A DNA stretch of 47,019 bases from an uncultured Pelagibacteraceae bacterium (GTDB taxonomy: Bacteria; Pseudomonadota; Alphaproteobacteria; Pelagibacterales; Pelagibacteraceae): positions 1 to 47,019 of the forward strand of contig CACNVV010000006.1 in the NCBI GenBank assembly GCA_902624015.1, written 5' to 3'. Positions 35,841 through 44,155 of this stretch are shown piece after piece. The position numbers and the translations under genes were made by a program. The notes under the pieces were generated by a model that had not been told where the DNA came from, made no database searches, and was given only the letters and a program-made list of their open reading frames with translations. How positions within the stretch are numbered: the stretch's first letter is position 1; each line of letters opens with the position of its first letter.

Positions 35841-38144
35841 TTAATTTTTTATTTTATTTTTAATTTTGTTAATGCTCATTAAAATTCTTTCAGGGGTTGC
35901 TGGTGCATTTAGTTCTGGTGCAAACTGATAATTTCCAATTGAAGCAACTGCATCTTTTATTGCATAAAAAACACTCATGGCTAGCATCAAAGGGGGTTCA
36001 CCAGTTGTTTTTGCTTTATTAACAACTTTTTCTTTATTTAATCCTTCTTTAAAAATTTCTACATTAAATTTTTTTGGAATATCACTTACTGCAGGTATTT
36101 TGTAAGTCGATGGAGAAAAAGTTGTAATCTGGCCATCTGATTTCCACTTCAATTCCTCAATTGTAAGCCAACCTTGTCCTTGTACAAAACCGCCCTCTAT
36201 CTGGCCCAGTTCTAGTGCTGGATTTATTGGTTTCCCAGCATCATGTAAGATATCCACTCTTTCCAGTATGTTTTCACCAGTCAATGTATCTACAGTTACT
36301 TCCGAAACAGCTGCTCCGTAACAAAAGTAATAAAAAGGTCTTCCTCTAAATTTTTTTTTATCAAAATTAATTTTTGGTGTTGAATAGAAGCCTGATGATG
36401 AAAGAGAAATTCTATTTAAATATGCCTCTTGAATTATGCTTTTAAATTCAAATTGTCTGTTTCCAAATATTATGTATTGGTCTTTATAAACTGCCTCTTG
36501 ATTGTAGATCTTATATTTTTTCTTAATAAATTTTTCTAAATTTAATTTAATTTTTGCTACTGCATTTAGAGCTGCTGCTCCATTAAGGTCTGTAGTTGAT
36601 GAAGCTGCGCTAGCTGAAGTATTTGGAACCTTGGCTGTATTTGTTGATGAGATATGAACTAAATTATATGGTAATCCTAGAGAGTTTGCCACTAATTGAG
36701 CAATCTTTGTGTGAGTTCCCTGACCCATTTCAATTCCACCATGATTCAAATGAACACTTCCATCTGTGTAAATATGAACTAAGGCTCCAGCTTGATTTAA
36801 GTGAATTGTAGTAAATGAAATACCAAATTTTAAAGGTGTAATGGCTATACCTTTCTTTTTAAATTTATTTTTTTCATTAAATTTTCTTATACTCGAATAT
36901 CTTTTCTTATAATTAGATTTACTTTCTAAATTTTTAAATATTTCATTAATGACATTATCTTCAACGGTCATTCCATAATGAGTTACATTCCTTTTATCTT
37001 TTTGGTAAAAATTTTTCTTTCTAACTTCTATAGGATCTTTTTTTAAGTACCTTGCGATATTATCTATAATATTTTCTATAGCCATCATCCCTTGATTTCC
37101 ACCAAAGCCTCTAAATGCAGTTGATGTTGGAATATTCGTTTTACATAAATTATTTGTTACCTCGATATCTGAAATATAATATGCATTGTCCACATGAAGC
37201 AAAGCTCTCTCGTTTATTGCTGCTGATAAATCGGGTGACATTCCACAATTAGAAGATAAATTTAATTTTAACCCTTCAATGATACCTTGATCATTAAAAC
37301 CAACTTCAAATTCAGATAAAAATTCATGTCTCTTACCAGTTAATATTATATCATCATCTCTATCCAATCTTAATTTAACTGGTTGACCTGATTTTTTTGC
37401 CAACAATGCACAAATGCATGCTGTCATAAAATTTGTTTCCTTTCCTCCAAAACCACCTCCTATTCTTCTAACTTCAACATTTATTGAATTACTTTTTTGA
37501 TTAAACATTTTTGCAATTAATTGTTGAGTTTCCGATGGATGTTGTGTTGAACTATAAACTAAAAAATCATCATCCTCTTTAGGAACAACAAAAGCTGCCT
37601 GGCCCTCTAAATAAAAGTGCTCTTGGCTTCCAGTTGTAAAATTTCCTTTTAAATTATTTTTTGAATTTTTTATTTTTTTAGAAGGGTTACCTTTTTTAAT
37701 TTTTCTAGGTTTAAATAAAAATTGCCTTTTATTTAGAGCTTCTTTAATTGTAATAACAGGTTTTAAATCTTTATAGGTAATTTTGGCTTTTAATACTGCC
37801 TTTCTAGCAAGTTCTGTAGTTGTAGCAGCTACAGCAAATAATGGCTGACCAAAAAACTCAACTTTTTTTTCTGGAAAAATTGGATCACCATCAAAAACTG
37901 GACCCACATCATTCCTACCAGGGATATCTCTTTGAGTAACTATTGATATCACTCCTTCACTTTTTTTTACCTCGGTTAAGTCTATATTTTTGATTATTGC
38001 ATGAGCTTTTTTGCTTAAACCAATAGCACCATAAATTGTATTTTTAGGTTCATTAATATCATCAGTATACTCTGCATATCCACTTACATGCTTATAGGCA
38101 CTATCATGTGGTCTTATTTCCTCAATATAGTTCTCTTTACTCAT
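35841..38144 (-). CDS. xdhB: Xanthine dehydrogenase, molybdenum-binding subunit
   Basis: XdhB is the catalytic large subunit, binding the molybdopterin cofactor and hydroxylating hypoxanthine to xanthine to urate. The 767-residue length fits. Diagnostic segments are GGGFGGKETNF, TAFRGFGGNQGM, GGIEMGQGTHTK and TTGEPPLML, the last with the catalytic Glu at about 716. The Glu of KET and the Arg of FRGFGG, which position the purine ring in known xanthine dehydrogenases, are both conserved, favouring a purine over an aldehyde substrate. It abuts xdhA with no gap. Confidence 0.96.
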   Translation of the reverse strand: MSKENYIEEIRPHDSAYKHVSGYAEYTDDINEPKNTIYGAIGLSKKAHAIIKNIDLTEVKKSEGVISIVTQRDIPGRNDVGPVFDGDPIFPEKKVEFFGQPLFAVAATTTELARKAVLKAKITYKDLKPVITIKEALNKRQFLFKPRKIKKGNPSKKIKNSKNNLKGNFTTGSQEHFYLEGQAAFVVPKEDDDFLVYSSTQHPSETQQLIAKMFNQKSNSINVEVRRIGGGFGGKETNFMTACICALLAKKSGQPVKLRLDRDDDIILTGKRHEFLSEFEVGFNDQGIIEGLKLNLSSNCGMSPDLSAAINERALLHVDNAYYISDIEVTNNLCKTNIPTSTAFRGFGGNQGMMAIENIIDNIARYLKKDPIEVRKKNFYQKDKRNVTHYGMTVEDNVINEIFKNLESKSNYKKRYSSIRKFNEKNKFKKKGIAITPLKFGISFTTIHLNQAGALVHIYTDGSVHLNHGGIEMGQGTHTKIAQLVANSLGLPYNLVHISSTNTAKVPNTSASAASSTTDLNGAAALNAVAKIKLNLEKFIKKKYKIYNQEAVYKDQYIIFGNRQFEFKSIIQEAYLNRISLSSSGFYSTPKINFDKKKFRGRPFYYFCYGAAVSEVTVDTLTGENILERVDILHDAGKPINPALELGQIEGGFVQGQGWLTIEELKWKSDGQITTFSPSTYKIPAVSDIPKKFNVEIFKEGLNKEKVVNKAKTTGEPPLMLAMSVFYAIKDAVASIGNYQFAPELNAPATPERILMSINKIKNKIKN

Positions 38145-39581
38145 TTAGTTTACTCTTGATAACTTATTTAAATTTATTTCTACAAAACATTTCATTAACA
38201 AATTTTTTGCTATCTCTAATCTATATTCTTTGCTAGCTCTCATGTCTCCAATTGGACTTAAATCTTTTTCTAAATATTTTTTTGCTTGATCAAAAGTATT
38301 GATGGTAAGAGGCTTGTTTTTAAGAATTTTTTCACATGCTTTAGCTCTTTTAGGCACAGCAGCCATACCTCCATATGCAATATAAACCTCTTTAATTTTA
38401 TTATTATTAATCTCAAAATTAAAAGATCCACAAACAGATGAAATATCATCATCAAATCTTTTTGAGATCTTAAATGCCTTAAAAATATTTTTCTTAAATA
38501 ATGGTATTTTTATTGAGTGTATAAATTCATTGTTTTTTAATTTAGTTTTTCTGTAATCAAGAAAAAAATGATTTAAAGGTAATACTTTTCTTTTATTAAA
38601 ACTTTCAATTAAAACCTCTGCATTTAAAGATAATAGAATTGGCAGTGAGTCACCAATTGGAGATGCAGTTGCAATATTGCCACCTATAGTTCCAACATTT
38701 CGAATTTGAACAGATCCATATCTTTTTAGAACCGAATAAAAATCTGGATAATATTTTTTAATTTCTTTTTCAAATTTTATTAAAGGTGTAGCAGAACCAA
38801 CTTCTAAATAATTTTTATTTACTTTTATAAAATCTAATTCATTAATTTCTTTTAAATCAATTATAAAAGGAATTTCTTTTCTTTCTTTTGTAACTTTTAA
38901 AGATAAGTCAGTTCCACCAGCAAGAAAACTAAAATTAGAATGTTTTTTAATTATAGCTTTTAAATCTTTAATATTTTTTGGTGAAAAATAAATTTTATCA
39001 TCTTTTTTAATATAAACATTTTTCGGTTTAATTTTTTTTAATTGCTGAATAACTTTATTTTTATTTTTAGAAAATTGATCATTCTTGTTTATCTTATTTA
39101 AACTTTTGGCAGCATCAATTATAGGTCTATAACCAGTACAACGACATAAATTACCTGATATAGAATCTGTTATTAATTCATTATTCAGACTTTTATTATT
39201 TTTAAACATTGAAAATAAAGACATGACAAATCCTGGTGTACAGAAACCACATTGTGAACCATGAAATTTTACCATCGCATCTTGCACTGGGTGAAGTTTT
39301 CCATTTTCAGAAACTAAATCCTCAACAATTATAAGTTGCTTACCATTCAATGAGGGGACAAATGAAATGCAAGAATTAATTGCTTTATATAAAATTTTAT
39401 TATCGACTAATTCACCCAAAACAATTGTACATGCACCACAACCACCCTCCGAACATCCTTCTTTAGTTCCGGTCTTTTTTAATTCAGTTCTAATATAATT
39501 AAGTAAAGTTTGATTTGGATCGGGATTTTTGATTACTATAAGCTTGTCATTTAATAGAAATTTAACAGAACTCGATATCAC
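38145..39581 (-). CDS. xdhA: Xanthine dehydrogenase, iron-sulfur and FAD subunit
   Basis: XdhA carries two [2Fe-2S] clusters and FAD, passing electrons from the molybdenum site to NAD. The first cluster has cysteines 43, 48, 51 and 71 (CSEGGCGAC); the second has 111, 114, 146 and 148 (CGFC...CRC). The FAD domain starts near SFLAGGTDLS and includes IRNVGTIGGNIATASPIGDS. Length 478 matches the small-subunit form of split bacterial enzymes. No xdhC maturation gene is next to it. It abuts uraH and xdhB with no gap. Confidence 0.96.
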   Translation of the reverse strand: MISSSVKFLLNDKLIVIKNPDPNQTLLNYIRTELKKTGTKEGCSEGGCGACTIVLGELVDNKILYKAINSCISFVPSLNGKQLIIVEDLVSENGKLHPVQDAMVKFHGSQCGFCTPGFVMSLFSMFKNNKSLNNELITDSISGNLCRCTGYRPIIDAAKSLNKINKNDQFSKNKNKVIQQLKKIKPKNVYIKKDDKIYFSPKNIKDLKAIIKKHSNFSFLAGGTDLSLKVTKERKEIPFIIDLKEINELDFIKVNKNYLEVGSATPLIKFEKEIKKYYPDFYSVLKRYGSVQIRNVGTIGGNIATASPIGDSLPILLSLNAEVLIESFNKRKVLPLNHFFLDYRKTKLKNNEFIHSIKIPLFKKNIFKAFKISKRFDDDISSVCGSFNFEINNNKIKEVYIAYGGMAAVPKRAKACEKILKNKPLTINTFDQAKKYLEKDLSPIGDMRASKEYRLEIAKNLLMKCFVEINLNKLSRVN

Positions 39582-39932
39582 TTAACTACCTCTATAAGTA
39601 GAATAACTCCAAGGTGAAACAAGTAAAGGAACATGGTAATGCTGTGAGGGATCTGAAATACCAAATCTTATAACAACATCATCCAAAAATGGTACATCGC
39701 TAGCTGAAGATGTATTTTTAAAATAATCACCGATATGAAAAATTAATTCATATTTACCTTTAATAAAAACATCTCCCTCTGCTAATGGTGAATTAGCTCT
39801 ACCGTCGTCATTGAGTTTTGTTGACGTTAATTTTTTTCGTTCTGAATTATTAATATAAAACAACTCAACCAAGATACCTTTGCCAGGTTTACCAGAATAC
39901 ACATCTAAAACATGAGTTGTGAGCTTTGTCAT
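39582..39932 (-). CDS. uraH: 5-hydroxyisourate hydrolase (transthyretin-like)
   Basis: UraH hydrolyses 5-hydroxyisourate, the unstable urate oxidation product, to OHCU. At 116 residues it is the standard length. It shows the N-terminal LTTHVLDVYSGKPGKG, the HYHVPLLVSP segment (98-107) and the diagnostic C-terminus YRGS. It is the first gene of the minus-strand operon (uraH-xdhA-xdhB-guaD-puuD-phosphoribosyltransferase), divergent from uraD with a 47-base gap. A TATAAT box lies only four bases before its ATG, so translation could be leaderless. Confidence 0.96.
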   Translation of the reverse strand: MTKLTTHVLDVYSGKPGKGILVELFYINNSERKKLTSTKLNDDGRANSPLAEGDVFIKGKYELIFHIGDYFKNTSSASDVPFLDDVVIRFGISDPSQHYHVPLLVSPWSYSTYRGS

Positions 39933-39979
39933 AAAATTATAGTATCATTTAATTTCAAACTTAAATTTTTAAAAGTTAT
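39933..39979. promoter_or_regulatory. Divergent promoter region of the purine degradation operons
   Basis: This 47-base AT-rich gap separates uraH and uraD. On the minus strand TTAAGT and TATAAT are spaced 17 bases apart, with TATAAT at 39941-39936, four bases before the uraH start. On the plus strand TATAGT lies at 39938-39943, 37 bases before the uraD ATG. The two -10 boxes overlap, so divergent transcription may be mutually exclusive or jointly controlled. No inverted-repeat operator was identified. Confidence 0.5.
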
Positions 39980-40477
39980 ATGAGAACAATAGATAACATT
40001 AACGATCTTAACAAGTCTGATTTTTTGTCTATATTTGGTAATGTTTTTGAAAAAACTGAGTCAGTTGCTATGGAAGCTTTTGAGTTAAAACCATTTAAAA
40101 ACTTTGAAGATATTGTGTTTAAAATGCTTCATATTTATGAAAATTACGAAAAGAATAAAATTTTAGAGATTTTAAATGCACATCCTGAGCTTGCTGTAGC
40201 AAAAAAAATGACCTCAGAATCTATATCAGAACAAGCCTCTGCAAAATTAAACCTATGTTCTAATGATGAATATGAGGAATTTAAAAAATTAAATGCAGAA
40301 TATAAAAAAAAGTTTAATTTTCCTTTTATAATTGCCGTAAAAGGTAAAGATAAAAATGAAATTTTGAATAATTTTAGACAAAGAATACAAAGTGATGTAG
40401 AAAGTGAATTCCTTGAAGCAAAAAAACAAGTAAAAAAAATCGCAACCTTTCGTTTGAATGAAATAAACAAAAAATGA
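39980..40477 (+). CDS. uraD: 2-oxo-4-hydroxy-4-carboxy-5-ureidoimidazoline (OHCU) decarboxylase
   Basis: UraD decarboxylates OHCU to S-allantoin. The 165-residue protein carries the family catalytic His in LNAHPELA (H68), SISEQASAKL with Glu84 and Gln85, and FPFIIAVKGK near 114-123. Length is as expected. No Shine-Dalgarno is evident before the ATG. It is the first gene of the plus-strand operon and overlaps the allantoicase gene by four bases. Confidence 0.93.
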   Translation: MRTIDNINDLNKSDFLSIFGNVFEKTESVAMEAFELKPFKNFEDIVFKMLHIYENYEKNKILEILNAHPELAVAKKMTSESISEQASAKLNLCSNDEYEEFKKLNAEYKKKFNFPFIIAVKGKDKNEILNNFRQRIQSDVESEFLEAKKQVKKIATFRLNEINKK

Positions 40478-41460
40478 AAAAATTTATAATTGCAAAAATG
40501 ATTAACTTAGCAGATCCAAGAATTGGAACTAAAGTTATATTTAAGACTGACGATTTTTTTGCAGCTGCTCATAGAATATTAAACATAGAAAATCCAGTTT
40601 TTAAAGATGGACTATTTGACAAACATGGTAAATGGATGGATGGATGGGAAACAAGGAGAAGAAGATCAAAAGGTTTTGATTATTTAATTTTAAAACTTGG
40701 TAAACCTGGAAAGATATTCGATATCGACATTGACACATCGCATTTCAATGGAAATCAGCCCACACATGCTTCGTTGGAAGGTTGCTTTAGTAAAACAAAG
40801 CCTAATAAGAAAACAAAATGGATTTCTTTACTGAGCAAGAAAAAACTTGGGCCAAGCCGAAACCATATCTTCAAATCAAACAACAAATCTGTTTTTAATT
40901 ATATAAGACTAAACATTTTTCCAGATGGTGGAATTGCAAGACTAAGGCTTTATGGAAAAATTGAAATGGAGAAAAACTTTTTAAATAACAAAACTATCAA
41001 CCTTACATCTGTTTTAAATGGCGCTTCAATTATTGGTTGTAATAATGAACATTTCGGCAGGGCTGAAAATATCATAGCACCTGGTAAAGGAAAAAATATG
41101 GGAGATGGTTGGGAAACAAGAAGAAGTAGAGGAAAAAACTTTGATTGGCTTATAATAAAATTTGGAAAACCAGGATTAATAAAAAAACTAGAGATAGATA
41201 CCCATCATTTTAAAGGAAACTATCCCGATAGTTGCTCAATTCAAACTGCAAGCATTTCAAAAAATCTGTCCAATAAATCAATTGTAAATAATTCAAAAAA
41301 TTGGAAGTTTATTTTAAATAAGTCAAAACTGTCAGCTCACAAGAAACATATTTTTAAAAAATTCTTAATTAAGAGAAGTAAGGAAAATTATCTTAGAATA
41401 AATATCTATCCAGACGGTGGAATTTCAAGAATAAGGGCATTTGGAAATTTTGTGAGATGA
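40474..41460 (+). CDS. alc: Allantoicase
   Basis: Allantoicase hydrolyses allantoate to ureidoglycolate and urea. The 328-residue protein shows the internal duplication of the family: DGWETRRRRSKGFDYLILKLG...DIDTSHFNGNQP in the first half and DGWETRRSRGKNFDWLIIKFG...EIDTHHFKGNYP in the second. Each half ends in a matching FPDGGIARLRLYG / YPDGGISRIRAFG. It overlaps uraD and allA by four bases each. Confidence 0.95.
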   Translation: MKKFIIAKMINLADPRIGTKVIFKTDDFFAAAHRILNIENPVFKDGLFDKHGKWMDGWETRRRRSKGFDYLILKLGKPGKIFDIDIDTSHFNGNQPTHASLEGCFSKTKPNKKTKWISLLSKKKLGPSRNHIFKSNNKSVFNYIRLNIFPDGGIARLRLYGKIEMEKNFLNNKTINLTSVLNGASIIGCNNEHFGRAENIIAPGKGKNMGDGWETRRSRGKNFDWLIIKFGKPGLIKKLEIDTHHFKGNYPDSCSIQTASISKNLSNKSIVNNSKNWKFILNKSKLSAHKKHIFKKFLIKRSKENYLRINIYPDGGISRIRAFGNFVR

Positions 41461-41948
41461 AAATAATAAAAGCAAAAAAAATTACTAAAAAAAATTTTTC
41501 TAAATTTGGTCAATTAATAGATACGTCAAAAAAAAATCCTATAAATATTAATGATGGATATGCAAAAAGATTTGATAATTTGATAAACGTAGATGCATCT
41601 AAAAAAAAAGGGAAAGCAATTGTTAGTATTTTTAAAGCAAAAAAAAGAAGGTTTCCTATGAAAATTGATATGATGGAAAAACACCCTTTAGGAAGCCAAG
41701 CCTTTATACCTATGGAAGATACAAAATTTTTAGTGTTTGTAGCACCAAAAGGAGATAAACCAGATGTAAATAAAATCCAATCCTTTTTAGTCCCAAAACA
41801 AACTGGGGTTAATTACAATACTGGTATTTGGCACTTTCCTTTGATTTCTATGAAAAATATGAATTTCCTAATTGTTGATAGAAAAGGAAAAGGAAACAAT
41901 CTCGTAATTCATAAATTTAAAAAAGATAAAATTATTTTAAAAAAATGA
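41457..41948 (+). CDS. allA: Ureidoglycolate lyase
   Basis: AllA splits ureidoglycolate to glyoxylate and urea. The 163-residue length matches. The HPLGSQAFIPM block, the central FLVFVAP strand and GVNYNTGIWHFPL are family hallmarks. The product urea would need urease or another route, not seen here; glyoxylate could enter central metabolism. It overlaps alc and puuE by four bases each. Confidence 0.92.
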   Translation: MKIIKAKKITKKNFSKFGQLIDTSKKNPININDGYAKRFDNLINVDASKKKGKAIVSIFKAKKRRFPMKIDMMEKHPLGSQAFIPMEDTKFLVFVAPKGDKPDVNKIQSFLVPKQTGVNYNTGIWHFPLISMKNMNFLIVDRKGKGNNLVIHKFKKDKIILKK

Positions 41949-42844
41949 AAAAAAAATACCCAAGAGATTTGGTAGGATATGGTTCCCAAAAAGTTAAAGT
42001 AAAGTGGCCTGGTAATGCTAAGTTAGCTTTGCAATTTGTGCTTAATTACGAGGAGGGAGCAGAGAATTGTACTCTTCATGGTGATAAAACTTCAGAAATA
42101 TTTTTATCAGAAATTATAGGAGCAAAACCAATTAAAGGTCGACACTTAAATATGGAATCAATTTATGAATATGGATCAAGAAGAGGGTTTTGGAGAATTC
42201 ACGATCTATTTAATAAAAAGAAAATTCCACTTACTATTTTTGGAGTTGGTATGGCATTGGAAAGAAATAAAGAAGTTTGTTCGGCTATAAAAAAAGCAAA
42301 TTATGAAGTTGCTAGTCATGGGTGGAGATGGATTGACTATCAAAAAGTATCAAAGAAAAAAGAAAAGAATGATATGAAACTTGCAGTAAAATCTATAAAA
42401 AAGATTTTTGGTAATCAACCTGCTGGTTGGTACACTGGTAGGTGTAGTGAAAATACTCTAGATTTAGTAATAGATAACGGTAGTTTTTTATACTGTAGCG
42501 ATACATACAGTGATGATCTTCCTTATTGGATAAAAAAAGGAAATAAAAAACAGCTAATGGTTCCTTATACACTTGATAACAATGATATGAGGTTTGCAAC
42601 CAATCAAGGATTTAATTCGGGTGAACAATTTTATAATTATTTAAAAGATAGTTTTGATGCCCTTTATGAGGAAGGAAAAACTTCACCAAAGATGATGTCG
42701 GTCGGCTTACATTGTAGATTAATTGGAAGACCTGGTAGAATACAGTCTCTTAAAAAATTTTTAAATTACATCACAAAATTTAAGGATATTTGGATCTGCA
42801 AAAGAGTAGATATAGCTAAACATTGGATAAAAAATTATAGTTAA
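41945..42844 (+). CDS. puuE: Allantoinase, polysaccharide-deacetylase type
   Basis: PuuE hydrolyses allantoin to allantoate using a polysaccharide-deacetylase-like fold, unrelated to the classical AllB amidohydrolase. The 299-residue protein shows the very characteristic YPRDLVGYGSQ, LQFVLNYEEGAENC, HGDKTSEIFLSEI, MESIYEYGSRRGFWRIH and SHGWRWIDYQ segments. It is the last gene of the plus-strand operon and converges on the cytochrome c gene, eight bases away. Confidence 0.95.
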   Translation: MKKKYPRDLVGYGSQKVKVKWPGNAKLALQFVLNYEEGAENCTLHGDKTSEIFLSEIIGAKPIKGRHLNMESIYEYGSRRGFWRIHDLFNKKKIPLTIFGVGMALERNKEVCSAIKKANYEVASHGWRWIDYQKVSKKKEKNDMKLAVKSIKKIFGNQPAGWYTGRCSENTLDLVIDNGSFLYCSDTYSDDLPYWIKKGNKKQLMVPYTLDNNDMRFATNQGFNSGEQFYNYLKDSFDALYEEGKTSPKMMSVGLHCRLIGRPGRIQSLKKFLNYITKFKDIWICKRVDIAKHWIKNYS

Positions 42845-42852
42845 AATTTTTA

Positions 42853-43176
42853 TTATTGTTCTGCAGCTATAGAAGTATAGTGAGCAACCGCTTCTATTTC
42901 ATCATCAGTTAGTATACCCTCCATTGCGGGCATTACTCCTATACCATTTCTAACTGCCATTATAATTCTTTGAATATCAGGTCTAATTTCATTTAAATTT
43001 GGACCAACCATTGCGTTAGATCCAGCATCTGAAAGCATATGACATGCCGCACAATTTCCGGCCCCCAGAAAAACTTCTTTTCCCTTATTAAACAATTCAT
43101 CAGCATTAACTTGAGTTAATAATGAAAATATCAAAAATAATGATGTGCCAAAGAAATTTAAAAATAATTTTTTCAC
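42853..43176 (-). CDS. Small soluble periplasmic cytochrome c
   Basis: The 107-residue precursor has a signal peptide (about 1-25, ending VNA) and a single heme-binding CAACH (Cys42, Cys45, His46), with a likely Met ligand in VMPAME (Met82 or Met85). It is a class I cytochrome c, with the NLNEIRPDIQRI and LTDDEIEAVAHY helices. Its position at the end of the purine degradation island suggests it accepts electrons from PuuD, replacing the missing fused domain; this is inference. It faces the opposite direction to puuE and is divergent from the DUF1330 gene. Confidence 0.88.
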   Translation of the reverse strand: MKKLFLNFFGTSLFLIFSLLTQVNADELFNKGKEVFLGAGNCAACHMLSDAGSNAMVGPNLNEIRPDIQRIIMAVRNGIGVMPAMEGILTDDEIEAVAHYTSIAAEQ

Positions 43177-43219
43177 ATAAATTTGGTATCATAATTAAAA
43201 AAATTTAAAAAGGAGAATT

Positions 43220-43507
43220 ATGAAAGCTTATTGGGTAGCAAATTATACTGAGATAAAAGACGACGAAAGACTTAAAAAATATGCTGTTAAAGCTAAAGAA
43301 GCAGTTGAAAAATATTCTGGAAAAATAATAGCGAGAAGTGCAAATAATGTAACTTTGGAAGGTAGGGAAATGGTTAGAGTAGCACTTGCAGAATTTCCAG
43401 ATATTGAAACAGCAAAAAATTGTTACAATTCCGAAGAGTATGTTGAAGCTAGAAAACATTTGGAAAATAATGCTACTAGAGAACACATAATTTTTGAAGG
43501 AATGTAA
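43220..43507 (+). CDS. DUF1330 family protein
   Basis: The 95-residue protein starts MKAYWVANYTEIKD and has EYVEARKHLENNATREHIIFEG at the end, matching the DUF1330 dimeric ferredoxin-like fold. A good Shine-Dalgarno (AAGGAG) precedes the ATG. The family function is not established. It is 43 bases from the divergent cytochrome c gene. Confidence 0.88.
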   Translation: MKAYWVANYTEIKDDERLKKYAVKAKEAVEKYSGKIIARSANNVTLEGREMVRVALAEFPDIETAKNCYNSEEYVEARKHLENNATREHIIFEGM

Positions 43508-43519
43508 GTTAATAAAGGC

Positions 43520-44155
43520 TTAATACTGAATGGGTTCGGGGTCTATGCTTCTCCATAAATACCAAGTCGCTACAGAACAGTAAGGGGAAAACTTTTTGTT
43601 TAAATATTTCACGTAACTTTCAGGTGGAAGATATTTTTTATTAAAATTTTTTGAAATAGCTCTTAACAAACCAATATCTTGGATTGGCCAAATATTAGGA
43701 CGATTATAAGTAAATAATAAAATCATTTCTGCTGACCATCTTCCAATTTGTCTTAATTGTGACAGATAAATTATGGCATCTTCATCAGACATTTTTGAAA
43801 TAAGTCTTGGATTAAATTCTTTACTTAATATTTTTTGGGCTAAACTTTTTATTCCTTTTACTTTCTGTCTACTTAGACCACAACTTTTGAGCTGAATAGT
43901 AGTTAACTTGCTTACTGTTTTTGCGTTAATTTTATTTTTACATTTTTTCTTAAATTTTAAAAAAACTGAATTAGCAGCAGCTACACTAATTTGTTGTCCA
44001 ATTATACTTTTACAGAGAGAGAAAAAGACATCTTTTCTTGAAGTTAGCACTGTCTCTGAAGGGGATTTATATTTTGTAATCAAAGAAGACATGATTTTAT
44101 CTTTTTTAGATAAATATTTTTTTGCTTTATTCCAATATAATGGGGGTTTACTCAT
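43520..44155 (-). CDS. DNA-3-methyladenine glycosylase, AlkA/HhH-GPD family
   Basis: The 211-residue protein belongs to the HhH-GPD superfamily. It has IIGQQISVAAANSVFLKFK (51-69), the helix-hairpin-helix LRQIGRWSAEMILLF and the catalytic Asp160 in WPIQDIGLLRA. It excises alkylated bases in base-excision repair. There is no iron-sulfur cluster. AlkA-like specificity is by family; the exact substrates are unknown. It overlaps the transporter gene upstream by eight bases. Confidence 0.9.
   Translation of the reverse strand: MSKPPLYWNKAKKYLSKKDKIMSSLITKYKSPSETVLTSRKDVFFSLCKSIIGQQISVAAANSVFLKFKKKCKNKINAKTVSKLTTIQLKSCGLSRQKVKGIKSLAQKILSKEFNPRLISKMSDEDAIIYLSQLRQIGRWSAEMILLFTYNRPNIWPIQDIGLLRAISKNFNKKYLPPESYVKYLNKKFSPYCSVATWYLWRSIDPEPIQY

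Noticed and set aside
26755..43176. Mobile element or integrase-borne origin of the purine island
   Set aside because: No integrase, transposase, tRNA or direct repeats are visible at its edges, and base composition looks like that of its neighbours.
43205..43486. 93-residue frame antisense to the DUF1330 gene
   Set aside because: The plus-strand frame has a family match and a good Shine-Dalgarno; the minus-strand frame is Phe/Ser/Cys-rich shadow sequence.
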